The notes under the pieces: generated by a model | Told to the model about the DNA's origin: nothing | The model's input: only the letters and a program-made list of their open reading frames with translations | Database searches by the model: none | Source: Colletes latitarsis | Lineage: Eukaryota > Arthropoda > Insecta > Hymenoptera > Colletidae | Reading direction: 5' to 3' | Assembly (NCBI RefSeq): GCF_051014445.1 | Contig: NC_135136.1 | Coordinates: 41,302,001 to 41,366,000, forward strand | DNA: 64,000 bases | In this document: positions 37,840-48,200 of the stretch, in pieces | Numbering within the stretch: position 1 is the stretch's first letter | Layout of the letters: every line of letters starts with the position of its first letter | Translations under genes and position numbers: made by a program

Positions 37840-38189
37840 AAAAGAAACAACGATCCCTGACGAATCGTTTCGAGTTCGTGCGAACCCCTCGCTGCAACGA
37901 GGCGTCCGCGGAGGAGGACTCGCGCGGTCCATGCATAGATTAAATTATTCCGAGGGTGACCGAAGGATTGTCGCGTTCGACGGCCAGCGGGAAAGGGACT
38001 TGGCTTTCGTACGGGCGTGGGTGTAGGCCGGCGATTAGAAGGGGTAGGCAGCGATGCGTGGAGATAATTAAGCCGGCTGATCTATGGTCGTTTCACGAGT
38101 TCGCTCGTTATCTCCTCGGTACCTCGGTGTCCCCCTGGTATTTAGTTCAGTTTCGGATATACGCAGAATCCGGAGGCTAAAACCAATGG
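37840..38189. other. Spacer between purine- and pyrimidine-rich blocks
   Basis: About 350 bases of ordinary CpG-rich DNA separate the upstream purine-rich block from the downstream pyrimidine-rich block. It contains the open stretch that follows the acceptor-like CAG and nothing else I can name. Confidence 0.5.
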
Positions 38190-38530
38190 TGTCCCTCGTC
38201 CCTTTCCTACCCACCCACCCTCTCTCTCTGTTGCTCTCCTCGTGCCTCCCGCAGTCCCGGAAAGTTCAGAGTCCAGAGGTCGGCGTTCAACGATCCACAG
38301 TTTTCCGTCTCCATCCCCGATCCCTTTTGCTGGCCCTCTGTCCCTCTCTTGCGCCTCCTCACCTTCCACCGCCTCTTCCCGTCTCTCCTGACCCCTCCGC
38401 CCCCATTCTTCTGCTCTTACTCCTGCCCCACCTCCTCCTCCTCCTCTTCCTTCCTTCTCCTCCATGCCCCACCTCCCTCTTTCGACTGCTTTATTGTCTG
38501 GAGCCGCTCCATCGAGGGTGCATCCCATTC
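38190..38530 (+). other. Strongly pyrimidine-rich block (CT tracts)
   Basis: The plus strand is almost entirely C and T over long stretches, including CCTCCTCCTCCTCC-type runs near 38429-38445. It is the mirror of the purine-rich block 600 bases upstream, so the purine strand switches between the two. The open frames on both strands (155 and 159 codons) are low-complexity artefacts of this bias. Confidence 0.65.
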
Positions 38531-41293
38531 CCGGCTTTAATTGAGACATAAATAAGGTTTGTTTGGCTTTGCCATTCGACCGGCTAGCTATCCCTGGGAA
38601 TTGGGATTGAGGCTCTGCCAATACAACCCGTTCTGCATAATGGCGACGCTAAATTCTCTCTTCCCGGAGGAGAGAGTAAAAAAAAAGGAACCCTCCACCT
38701 CCCTTCTTTCGACCGGGACAGGTACCTAACGCGTCTATCTGCATTTATTGGACAGCCCGATTGGCTACGAATTTCATAGGATCGAACCTATCCAGTTTCG
38801 AACGGTTTCTTCTATTCGTATCGCGGCTTTATCGTATCGTCTCTCGTACCACCGGAGATTCCGACAGTAAAAATCAATATGGCCGCGGCACGACATCGCG
38901 AACGCCGCTTTAGTCATCGATAACGAAACGTGTTTTTCCACGGTGATTTAGCGCCAGAAATCCAAGGAATCCGTTTGTAATTACGAGAGCTCCGCGAACG
39001 CTTCTCGCCCTTTTCTCAACCCCCGTCCATATTTCGCCGACTCTTTCGTCCGCGGGGGCAATTATTTCTATGCCGGGCGTCCCGATACCATCTCGCTCTG
39101 CCTACGAGAAACAAACCCCCCGCTGTTCCCCGTGATCTTCGTCATAGCTTCCACTGAAATATCGACGCGACCGGGTAGAGTTATTGCCGGGGAACACGAG
39201 GCGAGGAAAAAGTCGCAAGATAGAGGCCGACCGGCCGCCACGGACCGTCTGGTAGGCGTACCAAAGGCGTAGGCGAGGAGAAAACGCAACCGGGGGGAAC
39301 GAGGATACACGCCGAGGAAACTAATGCCCCGGTACAGTAGAATCTCGTGCTAGTAAGATCGTAATTTTCGTTAGCCAGGTATCCGAAGAGACTTACGAGC
39401 CACCTTTGTATGCTGGCGGCGGGCGGCTTTACGGGATACAAGTTAATCCCACGTGTTGGCATATATACGAACACCCTCTGACCAAACGATGCGGTCCTCT
39501 CGTTGTCTACCCTCTTCTGACTCCGCTCGAGTACTTGCTCCGGTATCCTTGATCCCCGTGACCAGTTACAACCGCTCGCCTCGAGTTCCACGCCAAGGCA
39601 AACGATCCTTTTTCCCTTCTTTCGGCACACGAAAAATACCACTTCGTCGACTGGAATTAATTTCAAGCACAACCCTCGCGATATTATTCCCTGAAAAGCT
39701 CAAGTCCTATACCAAAGAGTTAGAATTTAAATACATCGGAGAGACTTTAATTCAACGTTTTCAACAGCTGCCCGTGAAACAACCCTTTAAATAGTTTAAA
39801 CGTCAGCGAGCCCGCTACCCCATCCACGGTACGATTCCTCCTTGGCGAAATTTTCTGCACGGTTGCAAGTAGAATCGCCTCATAACGTTCGCTCCCACCT
39901 TCCTTGGCCGCATGTTTATTTTTGCATGCCCCTGTAACGCGTTATTTATCGCTTCGTGGCTCCCGCGTTCCCCATTTTCTCCGGCTCCACCCCCCCCTCC
40001 CCTCGTTCCCGTCGTTCGACCGCGCGCTCACCCTCCGTCGTTGCTCTTTGTTTCCGCGTTTTAACGTGTTCATTCAAATCCGTGATCCCTCTATGTTTCT
40101 TCCATTACCGGGCGCGCGAGGGGTCGCGTAACAGGAAAAAATCGCGGGCTCGAAAAAGAGGAACGAAAAAAAGGGAAAAAAATATGGCCGGCAGCGCGGG
40201 CGTTCGTGGGGCCAACGCGTACCCATACGTCACCCCCGGTTTAATCTCACCTCTCATTTATGCTACTGCGAAACGACCGAACCGGCGACCGTGGAACCCC
40301 ATCAAAGCGGACTGCCTCTCGGCCGGTGGCGATTTTGCTGACGTATCTCGACTGTCGCGTTTCTCTTCTGTCTGCTCGCTTCGCGCGAATGTAAATGTCA
40401 TATTGGCGCCGTACCGTCGTGCACCGATTAAATTGCTTCGCTATACCCGCAGCCTACCCAATTTCGCGCAGAAACCGCTGATGGATCCGATCTACCCTCA
40501 CGCGAAGTCGTTTGATTAATAAAACTCAAGAGAGAGTCGAGTTCACTCGATGATATCTGAAGGAACCGGTTTAAAATTAATTGCAATTTTACACCACGAA
40601 ATTAACGCTTGAGGATATTAAAAATATTTAATCTTTCACAAAAAGTGCATTTGCAACCCTTGCAATCCTTGCCCTAAATTGTGCTTGTTACGGTTGGATT
40701 ATGCATCGCATTTAAATAAGCTGATTATTATTTAGTAGCAACTAATTCCGGGTGGCTAACGTTCCACTTATTAATTTTGAATAGAATATTTATTGCTATG
40801 AAAATATTCATCGTCGAGCCACGAATGTTGGAGAAACGCAATAACGCGTATCTAAAAATTATTAAACGTATACATTTTATACTAACGTAGCGAATTGCTA
40901 CGATGTGTACTGAAAAATTCAATTCTTTTAATTTTTGCAACTATGTCGCCCTCTAGATTAATAAATGATTGTCCGTTGGTTCTTCTTCGAGTTGTATTTT
41001 TCTATTCCCGTTATTAGACAGTTTCCCCAGAGCTCCGCCATAATTCTTCGGAGTAATATACTTCGCGCTTAAGACGATCGATAGTTATAGTCATCTCGCG
41101 AGCGGTTCGATTAAACGCGAGCCAACTTTAGTTATCGAGGAGGACACTTGGCCACCGTTAAAAGTATTACAAACTGTGCTCGATAAGCATCGATAAACTC
41201 TTCTTCGTACGAAACAACTTCGACGGTAATTAATAACGCCTCGGTGGCCACAACGAGGCGGCCATTAAGGGGGATAAATTAAACGATCCCGTA
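38531..41293. other. Gene-free region
   Basis: No supported gene. A 163-codon minus frame (39181-39672) and a 187-codon plus frame (39956-40519) are unrecognised and CpG- or Arg-rich. AATATGGC motifs lie at 38876-38883 and 40181-40188. The part 40540-40990 is AT-rich. Confidence 0.55.
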
Positions 41294-41593
41294 CAGTGGC
41301 GGATCCAGACTTATCGGGGCCTGAAGCTTACTTGTTCTACTTCGAGACTTCCTCCGAAGTGTTTCACGAAGAAGCAAACTCAATTTTTATTTAAAAGTGA
41401 CAGAACATGGAAACAATTTCACAGTTTATAGACATAGAAATGATCGTTCCATTCGAGATTTAATAACCGTTGTTTCACCGCTAGTTTACGCTGCATTTTT
41501 AATAAATTGTGGGCCCGACACAGGGGGCGGGGTTCGAGCAAAGAAGTTCTCGGGGTCTGAAGCTTCATTAGTTTCAGGATGGATTCGCCCCTG
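41294..41593. mobile_element. Non-autonomous hAT-like MITE, 300 bp
   Basis: The left end reads CAGTGGCGGATCCA, and the right end read on the minus strand is CAGGGGCGAATCCA: 12 of 14 bases agree. Flanking 8-mers ATCCCGTA (41286-41293) and GTCTCGTA (41594-41601) agree at 6 of 8 positions, both differences being transitions. This is what a degraded 8-bp target duplication would look like, and 8 bp is the hAT superfamily length. CAG-N-GGCG termini are also typical of hAT ends. A subterminal motif CGGGG(C/T)CTGAAGCTT is repeated in direct orientation near each end (about 41315 and 41551). There is no transposase; the 300-bp interior holds only short frames. It is an old copy mobilised in trans. 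Confidence 0.72.
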
Positions 41594-41601
41594 GTCTCGT
41601 A

Positions 41602-42340
41602 ACGACTTTATCACAATTTTCGAGATCGAGCGAATAAGGAAAAGCTATCCAGGAGGAAGATACACGCCGTTGGACGTGAGTTATTGACCGATATATGCGC
41701 CTCCAACCATGCACGGGATTCTAATCTCGCTTTCCCGCCTCCGACCACCCCGTTCCACCTTCTTCTTCGAGCTCGGAGCCAGGCGTTAGCGTCTCTCTCT
41801 CTGCCCCCGCCAACCCCTCTGTCTCTCTCTGCACGCCCCCGCGGGGAGCATCTTCCGCTAATGAAACGCCGGTGAGCTACCGCCGCCTCGTGCCGGCAGC
41901 TTTTACCATAGAGCTTCCCTGGAATCACCCTCGCGACTCACTAATGCCAACCCACCGAATCCGCCGACGATACGACGTCGCTACGGATCATATCGTAGTT
42001 TCCTTCGTCTCGAGCCGAACCGATATGCTTTATCGGCCCTTTCATTAACGATAATCGAATCGCCCGACGCGAAAAGCCTACCGATTAATCGCAATCTCTC
42101 ATCCACTCTCGCCAGGAGGATTCAATTAGGCGGATTTACTCACCTCCCACACTTGTCTCGGATCAATTTTGATCGAAGGACGCGTATCTTTCGTCGACGG
42201 TATCTCGACTCTCGAGACTGACGTCGCATCTTAGCTTCGCAAAATGGCTGATTGCACGCGCATGATTCGCTATTCGATAATTGGAACGAACCGACGGATG
42301 GTACTTATCGAAGAGGTGGTCGATAATACAGAATCACAGA
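41602..42340. other. Gene-free region
   Basis: No supported gene. CT-rich tracts with (CT)4-6 runs lie at about 41790-41835. An AAAATGGC motif is at 42241-42248. The minus frame at 41611-41928 is Arg-rich and follows the tract bias. Confidence 0.55.
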
Positions 42341-43090
42341 CCAGGTATGACCCCAACGACCAAAAATAATTTTTACAGAATGATTTGAAACTATTCAATT
42401 TCGTTGAAAAGTTTCTGCACCCTGTCGATGTTTCTTAAAAATTCGTTTTTCATTTTTAGTAATTTTGTTCGACGTTGTACAGAAAAGTTGTCACATATTC
42501 TTTTGTAGGTATCTATGAACTCTACTTCCCCTCAAAATTTCAATGAAATATATGCACTATTGTAGGAGTAATGGTCGTTTGAAAATTGGACTACATTTAT
42601 GGGGGTTTTCTCACTCTACGGGGTTAAGGACCAACTTTTCGAACATTTTTAGAATTCCTACATATTCTACATTAAAATACGCGTAGTTTGCTTTTTTAAA
42701 CATTAAAATTGTCCAATCCGTTCAGGAGTTATGATTTTTTAAATATACGCATGAACTTTCAGGGTAACAGACAGTCATAGTCAGACATTGTATTTTCGGT
42801 AATGAATTTTTTTTCTCAAAAGTGCGTAGGATTTCGAGGGTATGTCTATTGACAAAAAATGATTGTAATTGACCCCCCTAACTAAAAATAATTTTTGTAG
42901 AACGATTTGAAATTTTTCAATTTCGTCGAAAAATTTCACACCTACTCGAATTTTTTTCTCGAAACTGGTTAGGATTTCGAGGGTATGTCAATTCACCGAA
43001 AATGACTGTAATTGATCCCCCTAGCTAAAAATAATTTTTTTAGAACGATTTGAAATTTTTCAATTTCGCCGAAAAATTTCGACCCAAGAA
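42341..43090 (+). repeat. Composite dispersed repeat with 143-bp tandem duplication
   Basis: The motif AAAAATAATTTTT-AGAACGATTTGAAA-TTTTTCAATTTCG occurs with GATTTGAAA at 42382, 42904 and 43047. AGGATTTCGAGGGTATGTC occurs at 42828 and 42971. The last two copies of each are exactly 143 bases apart, so 42800-43090 is a two-unit tandem duplication, and the copy at 42350-42430 is a diverged third monomer. The 370 bases between hold CCGTTCAGGAGTTATGA, a motif style I have seen in dispersed insect repeats. AT-rich and non-coding. No terminal inverted repeats were found, so the transposon class is unknown. Confidence 0.8.
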
Positions 43091-43965
43091 TTTATCTCGA
43101 CCAGAACGAAACGCAACTATTTCGATAGATAAAATGGATTCGACGACACCGTGGGCAGTTTTCGTTTGCTTGTTGTTGCGTACGGAGTAAACGGACAGCG
43201 GGAATAAAATAAATCAAGTCTACGAGGCGGCGTGTGTTCGCTGGGGCATCTAAACGCGCGGCTAGATCTTCATTGCAAAGGGAAAACGAATCCCGGCGGT
43301 CTGCTCGGCTTACTAGTTGGTGACGTAGGTGGCACGCAATGGCCGCGGAAGGTAAATTACCCGATCGTAACTACGGATACGTAGTCTAATGCTAATTTAA
43401 GGTGCCATCCATTCGACCACCTTAGGCGATATCTACGGCAAAACGTGAGGGAGCTATTTTCACCGGTGAATTCGTGAGAATGTGCTCGAGGTCGCCTGTA
43501 AACTCTCTTTTCTTTTGGATCAGACTCCGCGTGGAAATGTAAATCGTCTGCAACGCGATGCACGCTACGATCCCAGCCGGGGGAAAAAGGTCCGCGGTAA
43601 TCTGCCGCAATTTTCCATTCGCGATCGCACGATTCTCGAGATTCGTCGAGACGCCATTTTCAACCAAGGACAGATTTTACATTTACCATCGCCGATACGT
43701 TTCTCTCGTCGTCGTCGAACCTTTCGATTTTCAATTTTAGAGAACATTTAAGCCCGCAAAAAATTCATCGCGCGAAGTAAAGACGTTCGTTTAGTTCCGA
43801 GAAAAGGGTGCAACTACTCGGGGGTACCTCAAACGCGCATCTTTATGCTCGGTGCTCGCTGGAAAAAGTTGCTATCAAGAGTAAGAGACTTCTTAGTGGA
43901 CGATGCATTAAAAGTAAGAGTCTTTTTTACACAGACGCAGGAGTACCACCCTTACGAATGACAAG
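43091..43965. other. Gene-free region
   Basis: No supported gene; overlapping short frames on both strands at 43357-43751. A GCCATTTT motif lies at 43653-43660. A 108-codon plus frame at 43808-44134 spans the hairpin that follows and has only moderate protein-like composition. Confidence 0.5.
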
Positions 43966-44037
43966 ACAACCTTCCAGCCAGAATGAAACTATCAAATGGA
44001 CCATCAACGCTTTCCATATCTCCGTTGGAAGGGTTGT
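43966..44037 (+). repeat. Long-loop inverted repeat
   Basis: ACAACCTTCCA (43966-43976) pairs with TGGAAGGGTTGT (44026-44037) with one bulged base, giving 11 pairs. Inside the loop ATGGA can pair with TCCAT. The overall 72-base size is like a small hairpin RNA precursor, but the paired part is too short and the loop too long for a standard microRNA. Confidence 0.5.
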
Positions 44038-46254
44038 TTTTCTTTGTGATCGGGTCTATAATTCAAAAGCAACGCGATCAGGGGGTCCAGAAAATTTGCC
44101 AAACAGTGTAATTAACTCTGTCGTATATGGATGAAACAAAATGGCCTCGGGTGCAGTTGCATATTCGAGATCCAGCGAGCGGCGAAAACCGCGGTGCAGA
44201 GAGGAGACTGGGTAGTCGGGAAGAGGCTACGAGGGGAAAAAGGGGAAAAGAAAAAGAAAGTAAGATGGAAGCGGATGTATGTCGGGCACGTAGCCGCGGG
44301 GATTGCCTCGATGTGCCATAGAGGCAATCATGCCAGCAATGCAGAGGCCCATCTTACCACGTTACCGCCCTGCATATACCTACCCCTCCTGGCTATTCCG
44401 TATATATTTACTGTCTCCGTACTTCCACAAACCGTGTCCTCTCTCCGCTCTGGCTCTTTCTCGTTTTCTCCTTCGACCTACCCCCGCCCCGTCACGTGCC
44501 TCCAAGAAATTCACCCAGGACGCCCGGAAATCCGAACGCGAAAATACGGAAACTCGACCTGTCCTCGCATTCTAATACCGTCTTGGATTTAAGGAACGCG
44601 CCGCCTTGCACATTTTAATTGCACCTTTTTTCTCAGCCTTCATTCCTCGGTATCTTTCTCTCCCGTCGCTTCCATTGATATTAACCCTACAACGGGGGGC
44701 TTTTCTTTATAAATAAATAAGGTGGGATCAACGATGTTCGATGACTCTGCTTGTTGGAAACCTAGGCGTCATTTTCTGATCTTAACAATGTTTTATTTGC
44801 AACACTAACGCGTCAATGGCCACACACTGTTTTTAGGAAGTTACAACAGGAACGTCGAAGCATTTCTAATCACGATCGTAGACTAACTTTCAAACATAGA
44901 TCTATGAGCCTTCGATGAATAGATTCGGGTTAGATTTGACCCGACACGGACGTTATAATAAAGGTTACTTAATTTAAACTGGAAGACTGCTTGCAGAACG
45001 TAATATATTATTCAAGATTCCATAACTCGTAGGGGGGAGATCGTGTAATCGAATTGCACGAGTTACGGAGTACCGTAAGAGTTTCCCCGGCAGCGTCTGG
45101 ACAATTTTCCGTGCGTCGTTTCGTAAAGAAAAGTCTCCCGTAACCAATGCTCGCAATTATGTCGCGTACACGGAGCCCGGGGGCTCGTGGAAAATAACGA
45201 TCGTTTCAGGGCCATCGAACCGAGCCCGCGATCCGAAACAGCCGAACGACGAACGTTTCCGTCGTTTCGTTTTTTCGGTAGCCGGCACGGAAATATTCGT
45301 AAATCGTATTTCATTAAAAGAACGTGGGCCGCGCGCGCGTCCGGGACGAGCAGAGAAGAGGAGAAGAAAGGACGTCGGCGGAGGCTTCGCGAGCGCATCA
45401 GCATTCAAAGTACTCGGCGGAAGGAGGGCGCCGCACTTCGGGACAGAAGAGGAACAAAAACTACCCGAGAGAGGAGGATGTTGCATTAATATTTATACGG
45501 GAGAAGAGGGGCTGCCGCCGCTGAGGCTCCAAGGGATGAGGGGCAGTAGGAGAGGGACCAAATGAAATGCAAATGCCTTAACGAGCCACTGAGGGACTGC
45601 TGGAGCACATCCTAGTCTCGGTTCACGAATGTACCCGTCCTCTCATCAACGCTTACGTTTATAACGCGTCGCGACTACTCCGCCCCCGCCGCGTGGACGC
45701 TATGCGACGAACACCGATCGGATCCTTTGACAGTGCCGCGAGCTAATCAAAAACCACGAGGACTACTCTTCGACGGTCCCTATTTCGGAGGCTCGAAAAT
45801 AACCTGTGTGCGCTGGTTCGAGGAGAGGACAGTTTCTCAGCTAATTCCCCGTTACAAAATTTGCACGCGCGTAGCGACCGATCCCGTGATAGCTCGTTAA
45901 ACCCCTTCTCGGTCTAGTGCCTCGCGTCGTAGGTTAATTAAGCTGTAGCCATCTCGTGGTTGCAGGTGCAGCGGTGAACCTGTGCGGATTTACGGGGGTT
46001 CGTTCCGTGTTTCGCGGCCGGGGTCTGCCCTCGTCAAGCCTTTTGTTAGGGGGGGGGCGCGCGCGACGCTAGGGGGGTGGAAAGAGAGGCGGCGGTCCGT
46101 GATAGGCAAACGTTTGTTATTTGCAATTCCACCCGTGGGATTGCAAACGGGGGCGGTAGAGAAGGTCGAGGGTAGGAAGGTTTAGCACGGCTATTATACA
46201 GATCACGTGGCGATTGGATTCCTTGTTGAGCGCTGGTAGCCGTGCCCAGTTCCC
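44038..46254. other. Gene-free region
   Basis: No supported gene. An AAAATGGC motif lies at 44138-44145. Purine-rich stretch at 44200-44270, pyrimidine-rich at 44400-44480, and GC-rich purine stretch at 45320-45540. A G9 run lies at about 46050-46058. Frames of 153 (44131-44592) and 113 (45063-45404, minus) codons are biased and unrecognised. Confidence 0.55.
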
Positions 46255-46345
46255 TCTGGCTTGCCGGCTGGCTGGTTCGCCGTGGATCACTGGCTCTTTG
46301 GATGGGCGGTTGCCTCTTTGGCTGGGCTGGCTAGGCTGGGAGGGC
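46255..46345 (+). repeat. Cryptic simple repeat of GGCTGG and CTCTTTGG
   Basis: CTGGC, GGCTGG and CTCTTTGG words recur irregularly over about 90 bases (two CTCTTTGG copies about 30 bases apart). It is a slippage-type region without a fixed period. Confidence 0.7.
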
Positions 46346-47667
46346 TCTAGTACCCTCGCAAATCCAAGTCCAACTCCACGGCTTTCATTATAAATCCACC
46401 CCCACCTTCCGACGTGGCACCGCTATACCGGAGAGCCCCTTGAACCCCTAACTTTCAACCCGCATTTTCCACGATCTATTATATCATTCGGTTCCCCCTC
46501 GCCCTCGGTACCCTCCGGAGATCCTGGCTCGCGCCTGCACCGACAAGGCCAAAGAAAACGTCGTGAATGTATTTTTCAATTTGGATCACCGCCAGCCGGG
46601 AGCCCGCGCGAGGGGAACCCTTTCCCGGTGATCGATGGATCGTCGCGATATCTGACGTAGAGCTTCCCGGAGCGCGTCGTTCAATAAGTAACCGAAACGC
46701 GAGAAGAAAACGCGCACCCAGCGAAATCCAACTTCGATAAACCTCTCGTCTACGTGGCGCCATCGTGGGTCCTCTCGTAGGTTAAGTTTACCGGTCTGCT
46801 TAATTCCCAAAATGGCCGTCGTTTCAGACTTTTTAGATTAAACGGTAGGAGGATTATTCACGTATTTTTTAAGATCGTTGACGCTTCGTTTCAAAGTATC
46901 GAGAGGTTCGATTCTACTCGGGGACCGGTCAGTTTCCGCAAGCTAGCGAATCGGTATAACCGAAAATCATCTAATTTCACCGTGGCGGGGGAAGTACTCT
47001 AAGCGCTCTCTCGCAGATTGTTCGATGAATCAATGGAAGCCACGGTAACATTCACCGGGATTGGATTACTTTGCTGTAATACATATTCCTGGCTGGCTTC
47101 GAAGTCGGGCCAAGTCTACCGCGGAGGGAAAAGTTCGCAACTGCGGCGCTTTCCAATTTGGTAGGTTGCCAGATTGGAAAGGCGGCGGCCCGCTAGCTCG
47201 CTACGGGAATAAATGAGAATCTACAGGCGTAAAGAGCATTAATATCCTCGCCGGGGGGATGATTTAGACTTTTTTATAAGGTGTCCTCGCAAGCCATTCG
47301 TAGGAAACAGAGCCCGGACCGAAGGCTCGCCGTCGCGTTCCAGTTGCCGAGTTCGAGTTCGGATTCGAATTCTGCTGGGGCGCCGGATGCGCGTAACGAC
47401 GTCTTACGTACTCCATCCGGTGCCCTCGCCTCGTGTTATTTTTCTGCCACCCACCACCGCCCATCCAACACCCCCACGGAGATTCTAGAGTCCGCCCGGA
47501 ACATCGAACACGTGTTTCACCCCCACCGATCTGCCCCTAACCGTCTCATCCCAAGGCGCTGGATGTGGTCCCAGATGCTGCTACACACCCGTCGGCCGAC
47601 CTCCTCTTATTTTCCAAGAAGGGCACGCTAACTTAGTGCAAAGGGCGCCCGGGATGGTCGAACCAAC
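46346..47667. other. Gene-free region
   Basis: No supported gene. TTGAACCCCTAACTTTCA near 46440 nearly matches TTGAACCCCCTAACTTTCA near 15543 and is related to 36438-36530, so it is probably a fragment of a dispersed repeat. AAAATGGC lies at 46809-46816. The 116-codon plus frame at 47281-47631 is unrecognised. Confidence 0.5.
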
Positions 47668-48200
47668 TCCCTACAGATTTCTGATAGTTTGAAACTATTT
47701 TTAATTACGAATCAAAGTGGAAGAAATGAATCTAGAGAACACTCTATGAAAAATCAGAGTATGTTCATTACAACCCTATTGAAAGAGACAAATACAGTCT
47801 GGAGTCGTTGTGTTGCGATTTAAAGTTGCTACTCTATAGATTGGTGATAGTTTGGAACCATTTCTAATTATAAATCAAAGTGGAAGATGCGTATCTAGAG
47901 CTCCTTTATGACAAATCAGAGTACATTGTTTTACCACCCCCAGAGAGAACAAAACCCTATTGCAAGAGACAAATAAGATTCAGAGAGGTGACAACGTGGT
48001 GTTGCAATTTAAAGTCTCTACTCTATAGATTGTTGATAGTCTGAAACCATTTCTAATTATAAATCAAAGTGGAAGAAGCGTATCTAGAGCTCCTTTATGA
48101 CAAATCAGAATACATTGTTTTACCACCCCCGGAGAGAGCAGAACCCTATTGCAAGAGACAAATAGGATTCAGAGTGGTGACAACGTGGTGTCGCGATTTA
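47668..48200 (+). repeat. Three-copy tandem repeat, 163 and 189 bp spacing
   Basis: AATCAAAGTGGAAGA recurs at 47710, 47873 and 48062. Copies 2 and 3 are closely similar over the full unit (CTAGAGCTCCTTTATGACAAATC, ACCCTATTGCAAGAGACAAATA, TGACAACGTGGTGT). Copy 1 is more diverged and about 26 bp shorter, lacking a segment equivalent to the ACCACCCCC part. One frame is open in copies 2 and 3, but most differences between them in that frame change the amino acid, and copy 1 has a stop, so it is not protein-coding. No terminal repeats identify a transposon class. Confidence 0.9.

Noticed and set aside
37832..38026. Exon after the poly-T acceptor-like site
   Set aside because: No donor follows the open stretch and it is unrecognised. 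A T22 homopolymer followed by CAG arises easily by chance.
38084..38621. Overlapping frames of 155 and 159 codons on opposite strands
   Set aside because: Both are direct read-outs of a CT/GA-rich tract (Pro/Leu/Ser on one strand, Gly/Glu/Arg on the other).
39956..40519. 187-codon plus frame
   Set aside because: Arg/Ser/Pro-rich, unrecognised, and crosses C-rich and purine-rich low-complexity patches.
43966..44037. microRNA precursor
   Set aside because: Eleven pairs with a 49-base loop do not meet the geometry of a precursor, and I recognise no known mature insect microRNA in the window.
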